19,299 bases of DNA from Granulosicoccus sp964449565 (GTDB taxonomy: Bacteria; Pseudomonadota; Gammaproteobacteria; Granulosicoccales; Granulosicoccaceae): the NCBI GenBank assembly GCA_964449565.1, contig CAYUZB010000073.1:1-19299 (forward strand), written 5' to 3'. The notes under the pieces are model-generated. The model saw only the letters and a list, made by a program, of their open reading frames with translations. It searched no databases and was not told where the DNA came from. This document shows positions 7,561 through 15,381 of the stretch, piece after piece. A program made the translations under genes and the position numbers. Every line of letters starts with the position of its first letter. The first letter of the stretch is position 1.

Positions 7561-8400
7561 TCAGGAATCAAGGGCACTGCCAATCAGAGTCAGAAATTCG
7601 TCTGCATTGCTGACCTCGAACGCGTCACGTGCCTTGATCGCATAACCATACTGCTTTGCTATGGCCGCATAACGCGGCACTCGCGCTCGGAACAGATAGG
7701 GGAAGACCCAGCGAACAAAATCAGCGGGATCAATTTCGGTTGCAAATTCCAGTTCGCGCTCGCTCATGTATTTGGCCAGACGCTCATCCAGAAAAGCCTC
7801 GCGATAGTACAGCGGTTTCGGATCTGCAGCCGCCCGTTCAATCAACGCTGCCTCATCTTCAGGGCTGGCCTCGATATAGATGATCAAGGTTTTGTCTGCA
7901 ACGGATTTGATCAGCGTCGCATCGTCCATCTCGCAAAAGCTGCCACTTGCATCGTTCAGAAAATGATCATAGCCATAGATAGTGCGGGCTTTGTCGACAA
8001 AGGCACTGGTATCTCTTGTCGCCTCGATCTCCGCGTCGAGGTGCAGTTTCTGGCGATACTTGAATTCCTCGAGAGCCAGGCCACCCTTGTCCGGGTTGCC
8101 CAGCATGCCGAGAAAGGTGGATAAGGGTTTGAGATTATCCACCGTGATGTTGTTACTGATGTAAATAGAATCAGACAACAGCAGTTCACGCAGAAAAGGT
8201 ACCTGCATGGCCTTGGTTTTTATATTGTCAAGAATCGGCTCATCGAGATAACGCGTACCAATACGGTAGTCGACAGAGTAATGAAACCAGTCGTCATTGC
8301 GCAGCATATTGGCAAGACGGGTCTTGCCAACACCTGACATACCCAGCAAGGTGACGCGCTTGCGCGGCCACGAAAGGAACTCCTCGCGTGTCATTCGCAT
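7561..8400 (-). CDS. P-loop NTPase/kinase-like protein of unknown function
   Basis: 279 residues with a Walker A loop, GMSGVGKT (20-27), right after a short N-terminus and a beta strand (RVTLLG). The rest recalls small-molecule kinases such as shikimate kinase: FHYSVDYRIGTRYLDEPI (39-56) sits where an acceptor-binding segment would be, NDASGSFCE (149-157) follows a helix, and TLIIYIEASPEDEAALIERA (171-190) matches the usual strand-helix that carries lid arginines. No exact family is recognised and no substrate can be named. There is no signal peptide or membrane helix, so it is cytosolic. The ATG at 8400 is 3 bases after the ypfJ stop, and its own stop is 12 bases before metA, so it is embedded in the operon. 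Whether it takes part in methionine or homoserine metabolism is open. Confidence 0.7.
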   Translation of the reverse strand: MRMTREEFLSWPRKRVTLLGMSGVGKTRLANMLRNDDWFHYSVDYRIGTRYLDEPILDNIKTKAMQVPFLRELLLSDSIYISNNITVDNLKPLSTFLGMLGNPDKGGLALEEFKYRQKLHLDAEIEATRDTSAFVDKARTIYGYDHFLNDASGSFCEMDDATLIKSVADKTLIIYIEASPEDEAALIERAAADPKPLYYREAFLDERLAKYMSERELEFATEIDPADFVRWVFPYLFRARVPRYAAIAKQYGYAIKARDAFEVSNADEFLTLIGSALDS

Positions 8401-8403
8401 AGG

Positions 8404-9276
8404 TCAATTGAACGTGTCGCACTGGTTGGGATCACCCGTGTTCAACCCGCGGTACAGCCACTCCTGACGCTGCCGCGATGAACCATGAGTAAAGGCTTCG
8501 GGACGTATCCGCGCACCGGCTCGACTCATCAAGGCATCATCACCGATCTTGGCTGCCGCGTTCATGCCCTCTTCCAGATCACCCGGTTCCAGCAGTTGGT
8601 TGTCCTTGTGGGCGTGATGCGCCCAGACACCGGCATAGCAATCAGCCTGCAATTCGGTCAGTACCGACAAGTGATTAGCATCGGTCTTGCTCACTGCACG
8701 CTGACGCCTCTGGACTGCCATCGACACGCCCAGGAGATTTTGTACGTGATGGCCAACCTCATGCGCCAGAACATAAGCTTGGGCAAAATCGCCACCTGCG
8801 CCCATCCGCTGCAATTCACGAAAGAAGTTCAAGTCAATGTAGACCTTGGAGTCGCCCGGGCAATAGAACGGACCGGCCGCAGATGAGGTGTAGCCGCAGG
8901 CAGAATTGACACCACCATCGAAGATGCGCAGTTTGGGCACTTGATATTGCTGGCCATTTTGTCGAAACAATTTTGCCCAGACATCTTCGTTATACGCGAG
9001 CATGGTCGAGACAAAGGCTTTCGCCTCGTCATCACCGCGCACTTGACCGGCAGCACCTGGCGATAATTGTGGCCGCTGTGTAACCTGACTGCTACCACCA
9101 CCGCCGCCGAGAAGGCCTGTTAGGTCGGTGCCAAAAAACAGCCCGAGCAGCAACAGGATGATCCCTGCACCACCACCGACTTTCATGCCACCGCCGCCAC
9201 GCGCGCCACGTCTTCCAGGGCCCATACCTCGGGTGTCTTCAACGTTTGTACTACGGCGCCCTTTTCTCCAACGCAT
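8404..9276 (-). CDS. ypfJ: Putative neutral zinc metallopeptidase, YpfJ family
   Basis: 290-residue membrane-anchored protein. A basic, Gly/Arg-rich N-terminus (RRGARGGGG) is followed by one hydrophobic helix (about 36-50, AGIILLLLGLFFGT), which would place the rest in the periplasm. After a Gly/Ser-rich linker comes the family's conserved core: YQVPKLRIFDGGVNSACGYT (111-130), GPFYCPGDSKVYIDL (135-149), and the zinc motif HEVGHH (172-177) in YVLAHEVGHHVQNLLGVS. Further on are LTELQADCYAGVWAHH, with the likely third ligand Glu, and FTHGSSRQRQEWLYRGL. The E. coli homologue is of unknown physiological role; the peptidase function is inferred from the HExxH motif. The ATG at 9276 has GGAG about 8 bases upstream. 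It is the first gene of the minus-strand cluster ending with the DUF3857 gene. Confidence 0.92.
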   Translation of the reverse strand: MRWRKGRRSTNVEDTRGMGPGRRGARGGGGMKVGGGAGIILLLLGLFFGTDLTGLLGGGGGSSQVTQRPQLSPGAAGQVRGDDEAKAFVSTMLAYNEDVWAKLFRQNGQQYQVPKLRIFDGGVNSACGYTSSAAGPFYCPGDSKVYIDLNFFRELQRMGAGGDFAQAYVLAHEVGHHVQNLLGVSMAVQRRQRAVSKTDANHLSVLTELQADCYAGVWAHHAHKDNQLLEPGDLEEGMNAAAKIGDDALMSRAGARIRPEAFTHGSSRQRQEWLYRGLNTGDPNQCDTFN

Positions 9277-9313
9277 TTTCGCTCTCCATCAGATCCTTTA
9301 TTACCACGTTGGA

Positions 9314-9329
9314 AACTGTCTGGACAGTT
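9314..9329. promoter_or_regulatory. Inverted repeat between divergent ypfJ and tatD-like gene
   Basis: AACTGTC and GACAGTT are perfect 7-base arms separated by TG, in the 111-base divergent intergenic region. Flanking GGA and TCC extend the symmetry with one unpaired base. It could be an operator serving either promoter. No regulator can be named, and promoter elements on both strands here are weak. Confidence 0.3.
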
Positions 9330-9387
9330 CCGCCACGATGGTAGATTGTTACACGTTTCGCGATGTGTATCAGGCCAGTTGAAGACA

Positions 9388-10206
9388 ATGCTTAATCCGT
9401 CGACGCCCGTATTGATCGATAGCCACGTTCATACCGACGATGAACGTCTGAAAGCTGACAGACCGGCGGTGTTGCGCGCCGCCCGCTCTGCCAAGGTAGT
9501 GGCCCAGGTGGTACCAGCCATCAGCCAGCGCCTGTGGCCTAGGGTGCAGGCAGTTTGCGCGGCCGAAAGCGATCTGTACGCCTGCTACGGGCTGCATCCC
9601 TGCTTCTGCGACGAACATATGGACACCCACATTGAGGAACTGCCGCTGTGGCTTGGACGAGAACGTCCCGTTGCCGTCGGTGAATGCGGACTCGATTATC
9701 AGATTGTCGACGCCGACCGGGCCAAACAGCAACAACTGTTCAGTGCGCAACTCGCACTGGCCCGCGAATTTGATCTGCCGATCGTGATCCATGCTCGGCG
9801 AGCAGTCGAAGATGTCATCCGCATGATTCGTTCCTCGGGTCATTATCACGGTGTGGTGCATAGCTTCAATGGCTCCGTACAGCAAGCCAGTCGCCTGATC
9901 GATCTCGGCTACAAACTGAGCTTTGGCGGTGCGGTCAGCTATACGCGTGCCAAGCGTTTGCGCGAGATGATTCGTCACTTGCCGCTAGATGCCATGCTGC
10001 TTGAAACCGATGCCCCGGATCAACCCGATCAAAGCCATCAGGGACAGCGTAACGAACCCGCCTACCTCGTTGATGTGTGGCAAGCAATCAGTGAGCTTCG
10101 CAATGAAGACGCCAACGAAATTGCCCACGTAACAACAGCCAACGCGATAGAGCTGTTTCGTCTACCTTTGACTATCGACGTTGATTCGCTCACAGTTGAA
10201 CATTGA
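9388..10206 (+). CDS. TatD-family metal-dependent hydrolase, YjjV type
   Basis: 272-residue TIM-barrel metallohydrolase, possibly a deoxyribonuclease as shown for some TatD proteins. Metal ligands are visible: His13 and His15 in IDSHVHTDDE, Glu99 in VAVGECGLDY, His135 in PIVIHARR, His158 in GVVHSFNGS, and Asp208 in LLETDAPD. The segment VVHSFNGSVQQASRLIDLGY and the following FGGAVSYTRAKRLR match YjjV better than TatD itself. The ATG at 9388 was chosen because the conserved strand VLIDSHVHT begins 8 residues later; an upstream ATG at 9346 would add 14 unconserved residues. A weak GAAG lies just before it. It is divergent from ypfJ. PhzF follows after 84 bases on the same strand without a terminator, so the two may be co-transcribed. 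Confidence 0.92.
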   Translation: MLNPSTPVLIDSHVHTDDERLKADRPAVLRAARSAKVVAQVVPAISQRLWPRVQAVCAAESDLYACYGLHPCFCDEHMDTHIEELPLWLGRERPVAVGECGLDYQIVDADRAKQQQLFSAQLALAREFDLPIVIHARRAVEDVIRMIRSSGHYHGVVHSFNGSVQQASRLIDLGYKLSFGGAVSYTRAKRLREMIRHLPLDAMLLETDAPDQPDQSHQGQRNEPAYLVDVWQAISELRNEDANEIAHVTTANAIELFRLPLTIDVDSLTVEH

Positions 10207-10290
10207 CCGACAGCGATATAGGTTCGAAGACAACTGAATCGACAACAAAGTCGACAACAATAAATCTGTATTCACGGACAAACCAACACC

Positions 10291-11130
10291 ATGAGCACGC
10301 AACGTCGATTCATCCAATGTGATGTGTTTACATCCACGCCTACTAAAGGTAATGCATTAGCGGTTATCCTTGATGCTGAAGGTATGAGCGATGCTGACAT
10401 GGCAAGCTTTGCCCGTTGGACCAATCTTGCTGAAACCACCTTTTTATTCCCACCCGAGCATCCAGATGCCGATTACAAGGTGCGCATCTTCACACCGACA
10501 CGCGAAATGCCTTTTGCCGGGCACCCCACCTTGGGCAGTTGCGCTGTGTGGCTACACGCTGGTGGTGCGCCTGCAAGCGTCGGACTGGTTCGGCAGGAGT
10601 GCGCCATTGGTCTTGTTGATATTGATTTGACCGGCGCTCGCCCCGCCTTTGTGGCACCACCCACAACAATCGAAGCTTTGCCCGAGGAAAACGCAAGCGC
10701 CATCATCGAACGCCTTAATTTGAATGCAAGCAAATTGACAGGTACTGCCTTGCTGAACAATGGTCCGGTTTGGCAAGTGATCGAACTCGCCTCTGCCGCT
10801 GATGTACTTAGCGTTGATTCATCACGCGTACGTTGGCCGGAATTCAAGGCTATCGGCCTGATCGGGAAACACGATGGTACACATGAATGTGATTATGAAG
10901 TTCGCATGCTGGCACCATCGAGTGGCATGAGTGAAGACCCGATTACAGGTTCATTGAATTCAGCATTGGCTCATTGGTTGGATAGTCAGGGGCGACTTGA
11001 AGATAACTTGCTCATCGCACAAGGTACTAGCATTGACCGGCATGGACGAGTGTATATCAGCAACATCGATAACAAGATACTCATTGGCGGCGAGACGCAT
11101 ATCCTTGTGCAAGGGTCCGTCACTATATAA
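10291..11130 (+). CDS. PhzF-family isomerase-like protein
   Basis: 279-residue protein of the PhzF/diaminopimelate-epimerase fold. Diagnostic stretches are FIQCDVFTSTPTKGNALAVI (7-26), NLAETTFLFPP (45-55) with the family's catalytic Glu48, FTPTREMPFAGHPTLGSC (67-84), and near the C-terminus MSEDPITGSLNSALAHWL. In phenazine producers PhzF isomerises dihydro-hydroxyanthranilate. Here no other phenazine gene is present, and the many stand-alone homologues have unknown substrates, so phenazine production should not be inferred. The ATG at 10291 has only a weak purine stretch upstream. The stop TAA lies inside the first unit of the AT-rich repeats that follow. The gene converges on the COG3910-like ATPase gene. 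Confidence 0.92.
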   Translation: MSTQRRFIQCDVFTSTPTKGNALAVILDAEGMSDADMASFARWTNLAETTFLFPPEHPDADYKVRIFTPTREMPFAGHPTLGSCAVWLHAGGAPASVGLVRQECAIGLVDIDLTGARPAFVAPPTTIEALPEENASAIIERLNLNASKLTGTALLNNGPVWQVIELASAADVLSVDSSRVRWPEFKAIGLIGKHDGTHECDYEVRMLAPSSGMSEDPITGSLNSALAHWLDSQGRLEDNLLIAQGTSIDRHGRVYISNIDNKILIGGETHILVQGSVTI

Positions 11131-11184
11131 GTACAAACAATATATAGGTACAAAAATTAAGTGCAAACAATTAAGTACAAAAAA
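11124..11184. repeat. Four degenerate AT-rich tandem repeats at the phzF 3' end
   Basis: Four head-to-tail units of 14-17 bases: TATATAAGTACAAACAA, TATATAGGTACAAAAA, TTAAGTGCAAACAA and TTAAGTACAAAAAA. The core is AGTACAAA. The first unit contains the phzF stop codon, so the array overlaps the gene end. It fills most of the 95-base convergent gap. On the minus strand it is T-rich and lies just past the ATPase gene. Confidence 0.6.
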
Positions 11185-11203
11185 TCCTTGTAGCAGTAAA
11201 GGA
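11179..11203 (-). terminator. Weak intrinsic terminator of the glyQS operon
   Basis: On the minus strand TCCTT and AAGGA (5-base arms, 9-base loop) are followed directly by six T residues from the repeat patch. It begins about 22 bases after the ATPase stop codon, the right place for the end of the glyQ-glyS-gmhB-plsC-ATPase transcript. The stem is short and AT-containing, so efficiency is doubtful. Confidence 0.35.
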
Positions 11204-11225
11204 CCGTTCCTGCAGGTTAGTCACC

Positions 11226-11984
11226 TCAATCAGCGTCCAGCAATTGCTTGAGCATTCCATCGGGGTTATTCAAAAACTGACGCGTTATCTGAAAGTGCTC
11301 CGTGTCCTCGTAGTTCGATTTTTCAATCCCCCGCTCCGTGATGAGTTGTATATCGGCATCAGGATAGGCCATCAATATCGGCGAATGGGTTGCTATGACA
11401 AACTGACAATTCTTGTCAATCAACTCTTTCATTCGAACCAACATCGCCATCTGCCTTGACGGCGACAAGGCAGCTTCAGGCTCATCAAGGATGAACAGGG
11501 ACTCTCTGGAAAAGCGATTCATCATCAACGACATGAATGATTCACCATGGGATTGATGATGCAAGGAATTCCCACCGTATGAATCCTTGATGGGCGGTGA
11601 AAAAGCCGGCTCTTCATCCAATGCGTCGATTTCACTGGCGACGTTGAAGAAACTCTCCGCGCGCAAGAAGAATCCATCGCGAGCTTTGGCAACACCCCGA
11701 GACAAACGCAAGTATTGATGCAGTTCAGAATGAGATTCACGTGTCGTAAACGCGAAATTTTTGGTCCCGCCTTCCGGATTGAAGCCCCAGGCAATAGCGA
11801 TCGCTTCAAGCAAGGTAGATTTCCCCGAACCATTTTCACCGACAAGGAAGGTCACCTTCGGGTGTAAACGAAGTGACTCGAAATCTTTGATCGCGGGCAA
11901 AGAAAACGGATAGCACGAATAGTCCGGCGCTTTTTCTTCTTTGAGCCGAACCTCGATCAGGAACTGGCGACTAATGGCATCCAT
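11226..11984 (-). CDS. COG3910-like predicted ATPase (ABC/SMC-type AAA)
   Basis: Soluble ATPase of about 252 residues. From the ATG at 11984 it shows YPFSLPAIKDFESL (25-38), Walker A GENGSGKST (49-57), AIAWGFNPEGGTKNF, ESHSELHQYLRLSRG, and DGFFLRAESFFNVASEID. A signature-like SHGESF is followed by Walker B LFILDEPEAALSP (near 162-174) and the H-loop ATHSP (near 196-200). This is a stand-alone ABC-type nucleotide-binding domain without a coiled-coil arm or membrane partner. Its role is unknown. The frame stays open upstream to 12185, inside plsC. I chose 11984 because homologues begin shortly before the conserved YPFSLP and this leaves a 16-base gap after the plsC stop. A GAGG lies unusually close (2-3 bases) to the ATG. 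It is the last gene of the glyQS operon. Confidence 0.85.
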   Translation of the reverse strand: MDAISRQFLIEVRLKEEKAPDYSCYPFSLPAIKDFESLRLHPKVTFLVGENGSGKSTLLEAIAIAWGFNPEGGTKNFAFTTRESHSELHQYLRLSRGVAKARDGFFLRAESFFNVASEIDALDEEPAFSPPIKDSYGGNSLHHQSHGESFMSLMMNRFSRESLFILDEPEAALSPSRQMAMLVRMKELIDKNCQFVIATHSPILMAYPDADIQLITERGIEKSNYEDTEHFQITRQFLNNPDGMLKQLLDAD

Positions 11985-12000
11985 CACCTCTAGTCGCTCG

Positions 12001-12744
12001 TCAACCCTTGTAAGGGAATCGATCCTTGACAGTGATCTCAGCCATACGGCCTTCAATCCATGCTTCAGTTTCGGCCATGATCGTTGCCGCATCCTTGCCC
12101 GCGCTGGTGATGACAGGCCCGATCGAGACAGTGATTTCACCAGGCCACTTGATAAAGCCCATGCGTGGCCAGAATTCTCCGGCATTCATGGCAATGGGCA
12201 AGACATCGTATCCGGATTTCTCAGCGACAATAGCGCCACCGATTCGGTAGTTGGGTTCTGCACCCACCGGGCGTCTGGTCCCTTCCGGAAAAATCAGCAC
12301 CCAACGGCCCCGCGACAGTCGATCTGTTGCTTGCTCTGTCATTTGCTGGATGGCAGAGCGCCCTGATTTGCGATCAATCATGATAAACCGCAACACCAAC
12401 AACACCCAACCAAAAATGGGAATCCATTGCAAAGAACGTTTGGCAACATACACTGCCGGACTAAAGGTCATGGGCAGGAAGTAGGTTTCCCAGGTTGACT
12501 GATGCTTGCACAGAACAATGCAGGGTTTGTCCGGCAGGTTCTCTTTTCCTTCCAGACGCCATTTGACGCCACAGATATACCGTAGCCCATAGACGTTCAG
12601 TCGATTCCAGAGCACTGCCAGAGAATAACCCCAACGATACGAAAGCAGACCGGCGAGCAACACTGGTGCACCCATGAGCAAGGTCACCACGATCTGCAAA
12701 ATCCAGAAGATAAGGCTTCTGAAGGTTAACCAGAGTCGATACAT
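12001..12744 (-). CDS. plsC: 1-acyl-sn-glycerol-3-phosphate acyltransferase (PlsC family)
   Basis: Transfers the second acyl chain to lysophosphatidic acid in phospholipid synthesis at the inner membrane. The 247-residue protein has a hydrophobic N-terminal anchor (about 10-35) and the acyltransferase motifs: KHQSTWET (80-87, His81), the block around IDRKSG (123-128), and FPEGTRRP (152-159). Motif I has Glu86 where most family members have Asp (HX4E instead of HX4D), a variant I recall from other proteobacterial PlsC proteins. The ATG at 12744 is one base after the gmhB stop, showing tight coupling. Its location after gmhB is common in gammaproteobacteria. Acyl specificity cannot be deduced, and an acyltransferase for another lysolipid is the main alternative. 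Confidence 0.9.
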   Translation of the reverse strand: MYRLWLTFRSLIFWILQIVVTLLMGAPVLLAGLLSYRWGYSLAVLWNRLNVYGLRYICGVKWRLEGKENLPDKPCIVLCKHQSTWETYFLPMTFSPAVYVAKRSLQWIPIFGWVLLVLRFIMIDRKSGRSAIQQMTEQATDRLSRGRWVLIFPEGTRRPVGAEPNYRIGGAIVAEKSGYDVLPIAMNAGEFWPRMGFIKWPGEITVSIGPVITSAGKDAATIMAETEAWIEGRMAEITVKDRFPYKG

Positions 12745-12745
12745 A

Positions 12746-13300
12746 TCAGGCGTCTTCTTCGTCTATGGGTGCGAGCAAGGCATCAACATAACTGAGCAAG
12801 TCGTCATAGGTAGGTATATGCTCAAGCCCCTTGTTGCTGTCAAGGGTGGACTGCCCTTTACCCGTGCGCACCATGATCGGTTGTGCAGCCGCCGCCATCG
12901 CCGCTTGCATGTCACGCAAAGAATCACCGACCAGTACTACGGTACTCAGATCAATATCCAAACGCTCACTGATGCTGTACAACATGCCAGGCGCGGGTTT
13001 GCGGCAGGCGCACTGGTTTGCATCACTATGCGGACAAAAAGCCACTACATCGATGCGACCACCTGCCTGGATAACCATTTCATGCATTTTTTGGTGGATA
13101 GCCTGCAGCTCATCAAGCTCCATCAAACCGCGCGCGATACCGCTTTGGTTGGTGGCCACGGCAACGTGCCACCCAGCCTGATGTAAACGGGCAATTGCAT
13201 CAAGGCTGCCGGAGATCGGCACCCAATCATCGGCAGAGGTGATCGGTTCACCGCGATCCTCATTGATGACGCCATCGCGATCAAGAACGATCAGCTTCAC
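12746..13300 (-). CDS. gmhB: D-glycero-beta-D-manno-heptose-1,7-bisphosphate 7-phosphatase GmhB
   Basis: HAD-superfamily phosphatase that removes the 7-phosphate in the synthesis of ADP-heptose for the LPS core. In 184 residues it shows the nucleophile motif DRDGVIN (7-13, Asp7 and Asp9), ATNQSGIARG (49-58), the structural zinc site C-P-H...C-A-C (Cys89, His91, Cys97, Cys99) followed by RKPAPGML (100-107), and the acidic motif VGDSLRDM (124-131). The start is GTG at 13300, overlapping the glyS stop as GTGA. The plsC gene follows after one base. Its presence implies a heptose-containing LPS core in this organism. Confidence 0.95.
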   Translation of the reverse strand: MKLIVLDRDGVINEDRGEPITSADDWVPISGSLDAIARLHQAGWHVAVATNQSGIARGLMELDELQAIHQKMHEMVIQAGGRIDVVAFCPHSDANQCACRKPAPGMLYSISERLDIDLSTVVLVGDSLRDMQAAMAAAAQPIMVRTGKGQSTLDSNKGLEHIPTYDDLLSYVDALLAPIDEEDA

Positions 13301-15381
13301 GTTTTATCCTGCCCTTGCAGTCGCGAAATATCCGCTGTTGCGCAACACAGCTCATTAACTTGTTTGATCAAGGCAAGCCGGTTGTCTCGTACAGCCTCAT
13401 CCTTGTCCATGACCATGACGCCATCAAAGAAACTATCCACCGCTTCACGCAAACTTGATGTGACCTTCATGGCCGACGCGTAGTCACGCGAATCAAGATG
13501 ATCGTTAACCCGACTAGACTGTTTATCAAGCACAGCAAACAAGGCTTGCTCGGCAGAGTCGCTCAGCAAAGCTTGGTTGACATTTTCCGGAACGGATGTG
13601 TCTACCTTCTTGAGTAAATTACCGATACGTTTGCTGGCCGCTGCAAGTGCAGCGGACTCTTCAGTTTTGCGAAAGGACTCAATCGCATCAAGGCGCATTT
13701 GCATATCTAACGGATGCGAGAGCCTTTTAGCCAGAACCGCCTCGACAGCCTCTGCGGCGAAACCGCGGTCAGCCGTAAAGTAGCCGCGTAAACGTTCGAG
13801 CATATAGGCAAGAACCTCGGCGCGAAGCTCATCCACCTTGACTCCACGGAGCACATCGCCGTATGTCTCGATAGACTTGTCGATAAGCGCGGACAAATTG
13901 ATGTCATGTTGTTGTTCGATCAGAATTCTGAGAACACCCAGCGATGCACGACGCAAGGCAAACGGATCTTTAGCCCCGGTCGGCTTCATGCCAATGCCAA
14001 ATATGCCAACGAGGGTATCAATCTTGTCTGCAATCGACACGATGGACGCTATCGTATTACCCGGCAGCGCACCCCCGGATTGCTTAGGATAGTAATGTTC
14101 TTCCATGGCAACGCAAACATCATTGCCATGACCATCACGCAGCGCATAGTAACGGCCCGCAATGCCCTGCATCTTGGCAAGTTCCTTGACAATTTCAGTA
14201 TTCAAGTCACATTTGCACAGACCGGCTGCGAGACTGGCAGCAGCTTCATCGGCACCCAATGCAGTCGCAAGCCATGATGAGACTCCTTGCATGCGAGTGC
14301 ATTTATCCGACACGCTACCGAGCTTCTCCTGAAACAACAAACGATCAAGGTCACTGCGATGTGATTCCAGGGTGCGTTGCTTGTCCTGATTCCAGAAGAA
14401 CATCGTATCGGCAAAGCGCGGTCGAATGACACGTTCATTACCATCGATCACCGTTTGAGGGGACACTGATTCAAGGTTGGCTACCGTGATAAATGCGGGC
14501 ATCAATTCACCCTTGTCATCGAGCAGTGCAAAGTAACGTTGATTTTCCTGCATGGTTTGTATCAACGCCTCTTTGGGTATCTCGAGAAACTCGGCATCGA
14601 AGGTACCTGCCATGGCAACCGGCCATTCAACCAAGGCATTGACCTCGTCGACCAGCTCCTCATCCATCACAGGATCACCGCTGAGTCTTGCCGCTTCACG
14701 TTTGACACCGGTGACAATCTTTTCCCGTCGCTTGCTCGCATCGGCCACCACATGAGCTTGCTCAAGCATGTCTTCATAAGCGGAGGCTTGGGCAACCACA
14801 ATGGGTTCAGGTGCGTGAAAGCGATGTCCAAGACTGGTATTGCTTGCACTCAATCCCAGCAACTCAAGATTCAAGGTGGCACTACCGTGCAGTGCCAGTA
14901 ACCAGACAACCGGTCGCAGAAATTCATGTGCCTGATCACCCCAGCGCATGCGCTTGGGCATCGGCATGGTCTTGATGATATCCGGCAGGGATGATTGCAA
15001 GAGACTTTCAAGCGTTTCACCCTGTTGCGTTTGCTTGACCGTCAGCCAGTCCCCTTTGGGGGTACTGATGGTTTGCAAGTCGTCGATACTGACACCGGCC
15101 GAACGCATAAAACCCTGCAAGGCTTTGGTCGGTTCGCCATCCTTGTAGGCAGCGGCAAGTGACGGACCACGTCTCTCGACTTCCTTATCCGCCTGACGTT
15201 CACCGACGTCGGATAAGCGCACCGCGAGACGACGAGGCGTCGCAAATATTTCTGGCGCTGTGTCCGCCAGCCCTGCGTCGCTCAGAACCTTGTGTACGCC
15301 GTTGCCCAAGTGACTGGCAAGCGCCATCATCGAACCTGCTGGCAATTCTTCGCAACCCAATTCGATCAGCAAATCAGCCAC
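13297..15381 (-). CDS. glyS: Glycyl-tRNA synthetase beta subunit
   Basis: Beta chain of the alpha2beta2 bacterial glycyl-tRNA synthetase, which binds tRNA-Gly. At 694 residues it is close to the usual length (about 690). Recognisable stretches are LLIELGCEELPAG at the N-terminus, IFATPRRLAVRL, MPMPKRMRWGD (137-147), LGHRFHAPEPI, RYFALLDDKGELMPAFITV, RFADTMFFWNQD, and GAKDPFALRRASLGVLRIL. The ATG at 15381 overlaps the glyQ stop region by 8 bases, and the stop overlaps gmhB by 4. Both suggest translational coupling and fixed stoichiometry with the alpha subunit. Confidence 0.97.
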   Translation of the reverse strand: MADLLIELGCEELPAGSMMALASHLGNGVHKVLSDAGLADTAPEIFATPRRLAVRLSDVGERQADKEVERRGPSLAAAYKDGEPTKALQGFMRSAGVSIDDLQTISTPKGDWLTVKQTQQGETLESLLQSSLPDIIKTMPMPKRMRWGDQAHEFLRPVVWLLALHGSATLNLELLGLSASNTSLGHRFHAPEPIVVAQASAYEDMLEQAHVVADASKRREKIVTGVKREAARLSGDPVMDEELVDEVNALVEWPVAMAGTFDAEFLEIPKEALIQTMQENQRYFALLDDKGELMPAFITVANLESVSPQTVIDGNERVIRPRFADTMFFWNQDKQRTLESHRSDLDRLLFQEKLGSVSDKCTRMQGVSSWLATALGADEAAASLAAGLCKCDLNTEIVKELAKMQGIAGRYYALRDGHGNDVCVAMEEHYYPKQSGGALPGNTIASIVSIADKIDTLVGIFGIGMKPTGAKDPFALRRASLGVLRILIEQQHDINLSALIDKSIETYGDVLRGVKVDELRAEVLAYMLERLRGYFTADRGFAAEAVEAVLAKRLSHPLDMQMRLDAIESFRKTEESAALAAASKRIGNLLKKVDTSVPENVNQALLSDSAEQALFAVLDKQSSRVNDHLDSRDYASAMKVTSSLREAVDSFFDGVMVMDKDEAVRDNRLALIKQVNELCCATADISRLQGQDKT

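Noticed and set aside
10291..11130. Phenazine biosynthesis function suggested by the PhzF family match
   Set aside because: No other phenazine gene is present, and most stand-alone PhzF-like proteins are unrelated to phenazines.
11226..11984. Defence-system ATPase
   Set aside because: No nuclease, toxin, reverse transcriptase or mobile element lies nearby, and the gene sits in a housekeeping operon.
11985..12185. N-terminal extension of the COG3910-like ATPase by 67 residues
   Set aside because: The extra stretch overlaps plsC codons, is not conserved in type, and would require translation inside the upstream gene.
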